From Merluccius polli (taxonomy: Eukaryota > Chordata > Actinopteri > Gadiformes > Merlucciidae), in the NCBI GenBank assembly GCA_030340625.1, contig JAOPHQ010001134.1:416001-480000 (forward strand): DNA of 64,000 nt, read 5' to 3'. Position numbers and translations under genes: made by a program. Shown in pieces: positions 13,601 to 26,500 of this stretch (its first letter is position 1; the number at the start of each line of letters is the position of its first letter). The notes below the pieces were generated by a model. It saw nothing but the letters and a program-made list of their open reading frames with translations. It was not told where the DNA came from and ran no database searches.

Positions 13601-16600
13601 CTGCAATGATATCTAAACTCACAAAATCAGATAATGATTAAACACTTTTTCTCTCAGCAACTTCTTCTGCATACATGTTCATCCTGATCTTGCTAAATAT
13701 AGGCCTACCTTAACCACTATAGACATTCCCTAACCTGGATCCACTCTGATCGGTTGTTAGTGGCAGCAGCCCAAGCATTTGTCTTCCCTTGCTTGTCCAG
13801 TCGGGCAAACTGAGGGTGCCAAGTGAAGCTGTCGATGCCCCAGGTGCGGTAGGCACTGGAGGCGGTCAGCTGGACGTCGGAGACAAGACGGGAATTCATC
13901 CCCATTGGCTCCGAGCAACCTGTCGTGTTTGAATGCACTGTGAATGGAAAACGAAGAGGAACAGGTAGAGAGAGAGGGCAGAACAGAGAATAGGGGCAGA
14001 AATGAAAAAAAAGCACCCAATGATTGTAACCCAAAGAAGAAAACCAAAAGAATCAAAAAGAATCGAGAATCAAGCTCATCATGGAACGTCTTATCTGATA
14101 TAGATATAGCAACTCTGCAGATATCAGTCTGTCATTAGTAGTACATTTCATTTAATAAAAACTTTTAAAAGGGCACACCCCATGACGAAAATAGCAAGGG
14201 AAAGAAAACACCAAAGGAGCAAGGAGCAGAGAAGAAAAGCCAACATGCAGTAAAATGCATGAAGCAGCTGTCAACATGCAGTAAAATGCATGGCCTGAGA
14301 ACAAACAAGGGCCCCATCACCTCCACCCCTCCTTCACCCCCTTATCCTTTGTAACCAAGCAATAAAAACACTGCATTGTGGACCATTTATTATAGGGTTT
14401 GTATGTAAATAGTGGGTGAGGATTCTGTGATGGACCAATACGCCTGTGACAGAATCTGTGTGTATCCTCTATAGGTTTTCAAAACAGACAGAAAATACTG
14501 TGGCCTGTTTGTGTCTGAGCATGCTTTCTGCATACTGCTGTTTTTATAGTTTCACAACTGCCCACTAAATACTGACTGTAAAGATTCTATGTGGTCTAAA
14601 CCCCAGGAACGACATTATTCTATTTTTCAGGAAAACCCACAGAAAAGCATAATCAACTCACACACATACAAAGAAACAATGGAAACGTAATAAAAAGGAC
14701 TTTACCCACACCTATTTCTCGACAAGATAAACAATAACAACCACATTTAAACTAGGAATTGCAATATACAGTGCATTGCACAATGCTGTCGAATCCATCT
14801 GTGCTACAGGGAGGGACTGGCCCTCACACAGGATTGCATAATTTGGGGTCCCCCTCCCCTCACCATTGAGCTCACAGCCCACCAGCTCCATGCGCAGGGT
14901 GCAGGCTTTGCGGCACACCACAGGGATGACCCGGAGGTACTGTGCCACGATGGGAGGCTCAAACAGGTTGGTCTTGGTGCTCTCGTTATCGATGTTTCCC
15001 ACAAAAACCTGGGGATAACAATCCACATGTGAACCGATTGTGTGAAAAGTGCATAGATAAAAACAAGCAATCAAGCAAGGACTTCCTGGGTTATAAAAGT
15101 AAAAGTCCTCCACAATATATTTTAAAGGCAGCTATTTGGCCTAAACAGCACAGCACTGATGTCTAACAAACAGCACAAACAAACATTTGGGCTTATTGAA
15201 CCTGAAATGTTCCCCCCGCTAATCTTGATCACAGTGGGACACAAGCTGTACCTTGTCCCTCCTCGGGCCGTCCACTCGGTACGTGGAGTAGGCAGCGCCA
15301 TCGAAGCTGGTGGCGATTTTGAAGGCCTTGATGTACTCTGCTGCCCCCATGCGGCTCGCTCCTTGCGTGATGATGCCCGTCAGACGCATCTTCTTCTGCA
15401 TGTTAATCTGAAGCCAACGACAGGGCCTTGTAAATGGGTCTCAGCACTGGATAATACAGTGATCATATAGTTAATACTGTTAATATACTATCAGGTGAAA
15501 TAGCTAATTGTGGGCATCGGACAATTCCCTGAATACCAAATCTTAGAAATATTAAAGTGTCAGTGAACCCAAAATCTTTTGCGGTAATATGTCTTATATC
15601 ATCTTCAACATAATAATCTATGCCATTTTGTTACTTAAATAAGACATTTAGAGAAAACAGGTGTAAAATCCTATGTTTTTGTCTGCCAACCAGTTTATGA
15701 ACGTTTATGAACGTTCTATTCTGCTCCGAACTCAAGTTGCATTGTTTTCGTGACGTCAAAGTGCCTCGAAGGTATCCCTTACGAAGAGGGGATACCAGCG
15801 GCGGTGTGTGTGGGTGTGTGGAGCTCAGTCTGGGCAGCGGTTGATGTGTATGTCCACGTCCGAGAGAGGGTTAAGCTTCTCAGACACTTGTAGTATAACG
15901 CTAAGGTGTGTGATGCATTTCATATACAACATCTCATTATAACCCTCATACACAACGCGGTACTAGCTTAAAAAAAGTATCACAAAGTTGGCGTGGGTCC
16001 CCTTCCTTCCTAGAACTCTTAGCCCAAAATGCATTAATTTAAATCTCAGTGTTCAAATTCGAGCTGAAACAGGGGGTTCACTTACACTTTAAATAAAATA
16101 AGCTATGACAATTGAGCCTGTTGTCATATTTGATTACTATGTTCAAATTAGCCAAATTCCTGATCCTTGTAGATTCCTTGCAATTGATCGCTATGTTTAG
16201 TTGCAAGCCTATTCATAAAGGTCACAGACCCTATCGGTGGCTGGTTTCATGCGTTTTGTTCAGCGTGTTTTAAGCTGATTGTCTCACTTCTATCCAGGGG
16301 TTCCTGTCACCAGCAGCAGAGGTCCAGGCGTTGACTATTCCCTGGTTGTTGAGGCGGGCCAGCTCTGGACCCCAGCGCTGCAGGCCCAGCACGCCGTAGT
16401 GGATGGAGGAGGCCGAGATCTGGGACTCCACGATCTCCCCTCCTTCCATTCCCAGCATAGACGTACAGCCTGAGGAGCAGTTTCCACTCATTATCATCAC
16501 TGACATAATATATCTTGTATTAGTATACTGGTATACTGCACTTAGGCTGTGCAACAATATGGACATGATTTGATGACACTGACAAAATGTTACCAAAAAT

Positions 16601-17466
16601 GGTCAATATCATTATATTTCCACAAGGGGGCAGTATTAGCAATGGTAATACAATAAATACATGGTTTATTTAATATCTGAAATATGTAATAATGGAGTTT
16701 TAGCCAAAATAGCTTTTATGTATGCTTTATTTTCTTACTTATCATTATGCCATAATATACACTTCAATTCGAAACATTTTCTAGTTTGAACATTTAGATG
16801 TCTAGTAAGACATGAAGCTTAAAATGTGTTATGTTTTTTGTATTTGGTAGACCTACGTAGCTGGCATTGCTTTCCAACATATGGTGAGGGGCATTGGCAA
16901 GTGTAGTCTCCGTCAAGATCTCTGCAGACACCCTTGTTCTTACAGGGCTGGTTGGCACAGTCATTCACATCTGTAATGAAAAAAAACCCCAAGAGATTAT
17001 TATCGTTTATACATAAGACGTCATCATCATTCCAGCAGGCATAATATACAAAAAAGTGACAGATAGATGAAATAGTTTTTGTTCAATGTGTCCTTGCCCA
17101 CAAAACCTTCAAGGCATACTATCAGTCTTGCTGGGTCAGAGACGGCGAACAACACATCTAACAACCAGCTTTTCAAATCAGGTGTAATTCTCTATACTCA
17201 CCACATGTTGTAATTCCCTATATTCACCAAATGGTGGCACACTGTCAATGGTAGTGAGTAGTGGAAATGTTCCACTGTGCTAAGGCACATATGAGTCACG
17301 TTAAGCCTGCTAAAAGGTAGTACACACTTTAAACAAGGGCTGCTAGGTCTATAATTAGGACATCATTCATTTCAACAGAGCGGAATAACAGAGACATAAC
17401 ATTAGATACTGGTTAACACAAGAGAAAGAGCAAAAGAAAAGTGAGAGACAGAGAGAGAGAGAGAGG

Positions 17467-17527
<61 letters not shown>

Positions 17528-20500
17528 AAAGAAGGAAAGAAAGAAAGAGACTGACTTTCAGATACTCCAAAATAACCATTGAGTCATGGCCCTGCCTCTG
17601 TGTCCAGTCAGCAGTGGTTAAAGGACATGATAACATGTTAACCACCAGCCTGGGGCCAACCATGACGCAAACACAGAATCATACGATGTGCACAGAGGCT
17701 ATGGGAGCGGTCACTCACGCGGCAGAAAGTACACCAGTTGGATGGTTGAATTGGATTTGTTTTGGTTCAAAATGGTCTTGGTCATAAAATGTGCCGGTTT
17801 TCAGCAATTACATCATCCTGAATAAACTATGTAACTGCTGGCATCATTACAACTAAATGTGGTTAATTCAGTGTTGGCATCCACATACACATTTTAATCC
17901 ATCTCGGTCTGGAAGCTCTAAATGTTTTTTGCAGATGCGCCAATGTTGGGATATTTGTACATATTCAGGAAGGCTATTAGACGTCTTATTTTTTTCCTTA
18001 CAACCCCATTTGTGTGTGTGTGTGTGTGTGTTTTGAGTCATGCCAAAAGTCTAGTCTACAAATAAAGTCAAAGTGTTTTATGCTAGTCTAACAGTACATT
18101 TTAGTGCCAGCTGTTATTGTTATTATCAGAGTTCAAAATCAATCATCTTTATTTAGATGATTTTACAATACCTGTCTTATTCAAGACAATACTTCCTTTC
18201 TTAACTGTCACCAGTGCTTAAAGTCCATGTAAGCCAAAGGGAAATATGTGTTTAGTGTTTGTCACACTATAGAAAAATGTGTTATTAACCACCCAGCCAA
18301 ATTTAAATGATCAAAAAAGACGGCAAGTATATAAAATTAGGATTTAAAATCGTGAAAAAATAAGCATTATTCTCAGCTCTCTGGGGGCGTGTCCGCTGAA
18401 GGTGCTCAACCATACCCATTTGTGCACGGGGGGCCGGGCCTCTCTCAACTGTCAAATAATAATTGTCAAACTCGAGATTGAGCGTGACAAGCAGTGACGC
18501 AACTGCACTCTGGTTGTTAGGGGCGGGGCAATGCTAAGGGTTAGCGCTTACGTTATCATATACCCTTTAAGCCCCGCCCATAAAATCCTGAACGCGAAAA
18601 TTGTGAAAAATAGAAAAACGCTCTAACTCCACAATTCAACATTAAATAGTTATACAGTCTTTTCACATGTTTTCAGCAATGACTTTCTAATGTGTGTAAT
18701 GTGTTCAGAAACACATCTCAGAATTTGCTTTACACGGTCTTTAAAGTGTAACCAGGAGGTGCTGGTCGACCACAGTGAGGCTGCTGGTCCGGCGGTCGGG
18801 GGGGGAAGTCACGGGACGCATCAAACCCACAGTGGCTGGCACACAGCCAGCACCTTAGTTGTGTCTTCTGACATGACAATGGAGCCTAGTAAACACTATA
18901 TGCCCACAACAATGGGCATTATAATTGACCATACTGATCCGCGACGTCATCATGATCCGGCAAGATCCGGCACAAATTAAGCCCTGATTTTCATCCAAAA
19001 AGTTACAAGCATGCATGTGATGTTGTTTTTAAAAAATAATGATATCAATCAACTCTTGGATTGTATTGGTCTGTAACTTTGGGGGAAAAAATCTATAATC
19101 CCAGGTTTATGTTAAGAGGATAGCAAGAAAATCACCAACATTTCACCCATTCTTCAACCCGTTTGGGGGCCAACCGGGTTTGTGAGAAGCATTAAACAGA
19201 CCTAAATGCTAAATCTCTGTGTAGGGGGCCTTCTGCATGCTAACAGACTCAGAGTGGACCACAGTGACCAGCTGAATGAAGGGCTTTCATGGAATTTGGG
19301 AGCTGACTAAACATTTCTCACGCTGCTGATCCTGTGGGTCTGTGTGGGATTTCTGTGTGTGTGTTTCTGTGAACTTTTGTGTGCGTAGGTGTGAAAAAAA
19401 GGACCTAGGGGGTTTAAACTTTTAGGTCAGTCAATGATGCTAGGTGTGCATGCCTGTCTGTCTGTCTGCTTGCTGACCTATGTTAAAAATAAATTAGACA
19501 GAGAGACAAACAAAAGCCTTCTGAGAAAGCAAGAGACTTCTTAAAAGCACTTGCTTTAAAGTCTGCCTCAATTTGTTTGTTTACAGCTTATCACAGGATA
19601 GTCCTGTGGTTCCACAGCCTGGCACTGCTTACTGATCTGGCAGTGCGCTCCGTCGAAGCCCGGCTGGCACCTGCAGATGTACTCGCCAAACACATCCCCT
19701 CGTCTGGTGGGACTGATGACCTCACATGACCCGTCGTTCCGGCAGGGGTTGGGACTGCATGGCCCTGTGGAGTAGGATTATCCACGGAAGGAAGGAAGGA
19801 AGGAAGGAAGGAAGGAAGGGACAGACAGAGCGAGAGCGAGAGAGAGAGAGAGAGAGCAAGAGCACGAGAGAGAGAGAAAGAAATTAAGCATGTATAATTA
19901 AATTATTGCTGTGTACTGTTGTAGGCAACATGTGTTGGATTTCTCAGTACCAGACTCTGTCAGGTTGCAGGTGCTTCCGGTGAAGCCATCAGAACAGATG
20001 CAGATAAAGGGGTCGTCTCCGACTCCTGTCAAACACGTACCACCATTATGGCAGAGATTCACCTCGCAATAGTTGCCTGAAAAACAAACAAAGTAACAGG
20101 ACCATGATGAATACAAACATTTGGACAACTGAAAATGTAATCAGTTGTACATTTTGAAGCTGTATGTCCATCCAACCAGTTTCCTTTGCCCCAAATCTGG
20201 ATTAAACAGAAATGTACACAAACAAATCTAGCTTTCGATGTGGGGGGAGTGTGTTCAGCGAGTGCTGACTCGCTGAACACTCAACATCCATTTATAACCG
20301 TTATTGATTGCTTTGTCTTGTTGGCATGTTTCTAGACAATGTAACACATTTTCACACGATGAAGGGTTATTATTATGCTCGTCATTGTATTCATTTACAA
20401 TGATGGTCTGTCAAAAGCTATTTGATTCCTACATGGTGTTTCTGTGCTGGTTCCTAATCCCATCATGTAAAAAAGCAAAGACGTGTGAATAGGTCCTGTT

Positions 20501-23500
20501 CTTGCCTGGCTTTTGATTAACCATAGAAATTATATGTCACCTTGTCACACCTTAATGTTTCATTCAAATCCATCTCACTCAGTTATGACCAAACCTTTGG
20601 TCAGACTGCATTTATGACTCAAAGGACATGCTTCAGCATGAACACTAGGCACTAGAATATTAGGGGTGAACAATTAATCAAAATATTATTGAAATCAAAA
20701 TATGGCCAAGTGCAATATCCAAATCGCAGGAGCTGCAATTTTTTGATACGGGTAAAATGTGTAAATGTAAATGTCTTATATAGTTTTGAATTAAGTACTG
20801 TAGTACTGCAGAGATGCCCTTCTCTCTTCTCTTGTAAAAAAACAAAACTGTAAAAAAAAGTTTGTTTGGTACAGACCCCAACAAATTCCACATCATGATT
20901 TTAATACTTTTTTCAGTGAAAATTGTGATGCAAAAATGATCATTCCCACTAATAGCGAATCATATCGCAATCGCAATATCTGTCACAATATTAGCAATAT
21001 GATTTTTTTAACCATATCGTTCAGTCCTACTAGAAACATCTAGCCTAGAACTCTAGACACCCCCTAGCGGCAGCAAATTTATTTGGCAGCTAGTGTAGGT
21101 CTAGCAAAGCTCCGTCCGCTTTTTGGTGCTGGAAACACCAAGTGTGTCTTGTATGTCTGGCCAATCACAGCGTGAGGGGCGGAGTCGAAAGCCGGGTTAC
21201 CTAATGACGACAGAGTTGCGACGGTTCCGTGTTAGGTAAACAATGGCTGCTGCTGCTTGCGAACGGTTGTCTTTCCACTCGGCTTTGGCCGCGACTCTTC
21301 AAGACTTTAAGTTAACATTTTATTTGAGAAAAGAACAAAGAACGGCACTGAAGTCTTTCCTCGAAAATAAATATTTATTCTGAGTTTTGATTAATTACGT
21401 AGTCAGAGCCGTCGCTCTGACTACGTCACCTTCTTCGTTGCTCTGTGTAAAGGACCACACTAGTCCTTGTATGTTTTTTGTTTTCTCAGTAGAACTATCT
21501 AAATGTGTCTTGTTTACATTCTGTTCTTTTCTACAAACATAAACTTTAATCAAATCATATTTCTATTTTGTATGTACTTTAAATGGTTGGTGTGTGTGAA
21601 GTTGTGAGTGATATTGTATGTGTGTTAATCTTGAATGACTTTGGGTGTTGAATTTTGTCCTTTGCCTGACACCGTAGCTCCACAAGAGGGAGATCTGTAA
21701 AGGTAGCAGGTGTAGGTAATGAGGGAGCTGCTTTGCTTTGTTTGAGCCTCAGCCACGAAATGTTTGAGCTCCAGACTTCAACTTAATTTATGCTACATTT
21801 GCACACAAAAAAGGATTTTTGTCGCCACAGAAGAAAAGATTATTAAGCATCCTTGGTGAGCGCAGTGAGGTATGTTTGTTTGTGTATTTGACTGTCATTC
21901 GAAACATTGTATTTGTAACATGTGACTTTGAATATGTATTTGACTAGGCCTAAATGATTTTGATGTTTTAATATTGATTAACAAAATATGACAATTGTAC
22001 TGTGAAGATTGTATGGTGATTTGGTGTATTGTTTGTATACCCCAACACAGTTTTCACGGTGCTAAGGTGAACCTGATGATTTTGCTGCAACAAAAATAAA
22101 AGACACCTTGAGCATCTGTCGAGACTCTCCTTTGGAATCCAAGGGTTGCTACAGTGAAAACTCAACGCTACATCTGGGTCGTCTGCTGGGTCGTTCCTGC
22201 CGGTTTCGGCCTGCTGTGTGTTACCATCTTAAACAGAGACTGCAGATGCGGTGAGAGAATTCTTATGAATGGACAATTCCGGATGAACTGAACTTTCTCG
22301 GCGCAGTCCTTCATCTGATCCAAGCAATGGGTATAATGGCTTTGGTTGCAAATTAAGTTTTGAGTTAAATGCTTGAGAAGACTGGGTTATCTGAAATGCT
22401 TGAAACTCTTAAAGTAAAGTGAATATTTAATGGCGTTATTTCAAATGCAAATTCTTAATGTTTGAAATTACATGGTTAAGAGAAGCCTGTGTTTACATTC
22501 TGAGTTTAATGCAAGCAAGCGAAGGCTCATATTGAATCCAGTTTAAACAGTAGCCTAATGATTTGTGATGGGCCCTTTTTCTCTTTTTTCTTCATTTAAT
22601 GTTTAATGTGAGGTACAACACAACAGTCATTAAGACATTTCAGTGTATCACTAAGATAATTGCAATCACATAACATCCTAAGGTAAAAATGTCAGTGACT
22701 GAAGAAACTGGTAAATCCACTGGTGAGAGAGACATCTCTGAAGAACCTCCAGTACTTGAAGGGAAATCAGTTGGTGCACAATTAGTCTTTGGCTCTCGTG
22801 AAAGACAACTAACTGAAAAGGGCCAACAGGTGCGTGAAGAACAGGCAAAGAGGCATGTAAAGGCATTCTTAAAGTCCTATGACTCCTGGAAGAGTATAGC
22901 AAAAGAATGTAGAAAAAGTCTAAAGCAATTCTGTTCACAGGAGGATCTTGATCAAGTATACCAGTACATTCAAAGAGGATATGATCATGTACATCAAAAT
23001 TATGAGCCACTTCAGCGCAATTCAACTAACACTTCAGATGTTGTGCAGAAGATGGATGCCTGTAATACACTGACAGCAGAAATATGTGATATAGTGAGTA
23101 AACGATTGGAAGTGGGCGTCGCCCGCGACACCTTTGAGCCAGAGGTTGAAAAGCAAAGAGTGAGAATGAGTTTAAACAGAGATGAACACAAATCCATTTT
23201 TGGAGAAACAAACACTGAAACTGTCATCTCAGATGGGCTGGAAGGATTAGAGAATGTGTCCATTGCCAACTCTAAGGCTTCTAGTAAGCGTGCAGAGGCA
23301 GAAGCAGAGCTCGCAGCCAAACAAGAGCAAGCAAAGTCTATGGAAGAGATACAAGCTCAACAGAGTAAACTGACGAAACTGGAAAGTGAATGGAACCTTC
23401 ATGAGTCACAGGTGATGGCAGAAATGAGGCAAAAGCAAACTGAAGTTCAGTTGAAACTAGAGGAGGAGAAATCAAGGCTGAAAAAGATGCAAGTAGACAT

Positions 23501-26500
23501 GGATGTAAAGGTGGCTGCAGCTCGGGTTCGAACATATGAGAAGTTTGAAGGTGGAGTGGAAAATGAAGCAAGGGAGCGCCATGAATTAGCCCCTCTTAAA
23601 GCTACCACAGTTATGAATTCAAATCGACCCTTGAGTGCAGGAGCCACAATGTTGCAATCACAGACAGCATCCCATAGTGAAACAGCCAGATTGGCTGAAG
23701 CAATTGCAAGTTCACTAAGCTTAAATCGCCTTCCTGTTCCTGAACCAGCTGTCTTCTCTGGTGATCCTCTGAAGTTTGTTGACTTTAAAATGTCTTTCCT
23801 AACTTTAATTGGTAGAAAACCTATCCCTGCCAGGGAAAAGATGCTTTATCTGAAAAACTACCTTATAGGAGAGGCACGCAAAGCCGTGGAAGGGTTCTTC
23901 TACCGGAGCTCTGAAGATGCATATGAGGGTGCCTGGGCAGTTTTGGAGGACCGCTATGGCAACCCATTTGTTGTACAGAAAGCATTCAGAGACAAACTTA
24001 TGAAATGGCCTAAGATTAATTCATATGACTCTTCTGCATTAAGAGAGTTTGCCGATTTCTTAAAAAGCTGTGTAGAAGCAATGCCTCAAGTTAAAGGACT
24101 GGCCATACTGAATGACTGTGAGGAAAATCATAAGCTCTTGAAAAAACTGCCAGATTGGATTGTACGGAAATGGAGTAGAATTGCTGTAGATGAACTTGAT
24201 AAATCAGGAGAATATCCAGCTTTCAATCGCTTCACTGAGTTTGTGTCGAAAGAGGCTCGTATTGCCTGTAACCCCATAGCCTCTCCCCTCTTTCTAAATT
24301 CTAGAACCCCAGATGAGAAGCCATCTAAAAGAGCAAAGGCTCTGAGCACAAGTGCCCAATCCAAAGATCACACATCAAAGGTCTCAGAAAATGTGTCATT
24401 TCCTAGGCCCAGGGTACCTTGCCTCATCTGCAAAGAAGAATCGCATGGCATAGCCAAGTGTCCAGGCTTCGCTGCCAAGCCTATGGGAGATAAAAAGACA
24501 TTCATACATCAGAACCATCTTTGCTTTGGATGTTTACGTAAAGGCCATATCACAAAGGACTGTAGAACAAAGCATATCTGTGGAGTGTGTGGCCGCCGCC
24601 ATCCGACCTGTTTGCATGACGATGAGAGAGGAAGGAAATCAGGAGAAGTCACAATGAAAAGTTCATCTACAGAAGGACAGGTAACTCAGATCCATAAAGT
24701 CAACTCCCATGCTGTCATTAGAGAGGCATCTGCCACTTCAAGTATCGTTCCTGTTTACCTGTCATCTGTAAATGAACCTGAAAAAGAAATTCTCACATAT
24801 GCTCTTCTTGATACACAGAGTGATTCAACTTTTGTCCTGGAGGATCTTGCCAGAGAACTGAATGTAGCCACTCAACCACTGCAGTTGAAGCTCAGTACAA
24901 TGACTGCTGTAGATAGTTATCTCCAGTCAAAGTGTAGTTGGCCTGCAAGTTAGAAGCTTCCATAATGACAATCATATTCTGTTACGGCAAGCATATACAC
25001 GTGACTTCATTCCAGTTGACAAATCCTGTGTACCAACACCATCTACAGCTTTGCAGTGGTCTCATCTCAAACATCTGGCACAGGAGTTGCCATCACTTCA
25101 AGACTGTGATGTGGGCCTTCTCATAGGCTATGACTGTCCTTCAGCTCTAGCGCCTCTAGAGGTAATCACTGGACATGAAAATGAGCCATTCGCACAAAAG
25201 ACTGAGCTAGGATGGAGCATTATAGGTGCAGCAAACCCACATCTGGACAGACAAGGAAGCCGGAGGTTCGTGCACAGAGTTGCAGTGAAGGAGATTGCCA
25301 TGCCAACTGCTGCAGACATCCTAAGAGTTTTAGAGTCAGACTTCAGTGAGAGAAATTCAGAGTGCAAGCTTGTCTCCCAAGATGATGTGCGCTTTATTCA
25401 GCTCCTTAGTGAAACCATCCGACAGAGACCAGATGGTCATTTAGAGATGCCTCTCCCGTTCAAGGGCCAAAGTCCTCCCCTACTGCCAAACAATAGGAAA
25501 CTGGCCACAATTCGTCTTCAGCATTTGAAAAGAAAGCTAAAAGCCAATCAGCAGTTCCATGATCATTATAAGGCCTTTATGGCGGATGTGATAAGCAATG
25601 GTGATGCAGAGCCAGTTCCAGAGACAGCGGTTGAGGAGGTCTGTTGGTTCATACCTCATCATGGCATATACCACCCAAAGAAACCTGGCAAGTTGAGGGT
25701 GGTCTTTGACTGTTCAGCAAAGTTTCATGGCATCTCTCTCAATGACACCTTACTGACTGGCCCTGATCTCATTAACTCTCTGGTGGGAGTTCTCTGCCGG
25801 TTCAGAAGGGAAGCAGTAGCCATCATCTGCGATATTGAGAAAATGTTCCACCAATTCCTTGTCACACCTGAGAACCGCAGTTATTTGAGGTTTCTATGGT
25901 GGGAGCATGGAGACCTTGAACATGAGCCCAAAGAATATCAAATGGCTGTTCACCTTTTTGGTGCTGCATCTTCCCCAGGTTGCGCCAACTTTGGTTTGAA
26001 GTACTTGGCTCAACAGTATGAGTCTGATTATCCCTCTGCAGCTGCCTTTGTTGCAAACAGTTTTTATGTTGACGATGGGCTTTTGAGTGTTCCCTCCATC
26101 AAAGAAGCCTCTGAATTGATCCTTGAAGCCCAGCAGTTGTGCAAAAAAGGGGGCCTAAGGCTCCACAAATTCAACTCAAATGAGAGAGAAGTTCTCAGCT
26201 GTGTGGATCCATCTGAGAGGGCATCAGGTGTACAATGCCTGGACCTCAATCAAGACTCCACCTCAGTGGAACATGCTCTTGGCCTTCAGTGGTCAGTTGA
26301 AAGCGACCACTTCAGTTTCAATGTAAACATGAAAGACAAGCCTGACACCCGCCGGGGCATTCTGTCAGTAGTGGCCTCCTTGTATGACCCACTGGGGTTT
26401 GTAGCCCCATTTGTTCTGAGTGGAAAGTGCATTCTCCAGGAGCTGTGTCGCAGAAATGTCCAATGGGATGATCCACTTTCTGATGACTTGCGTCCACGGT

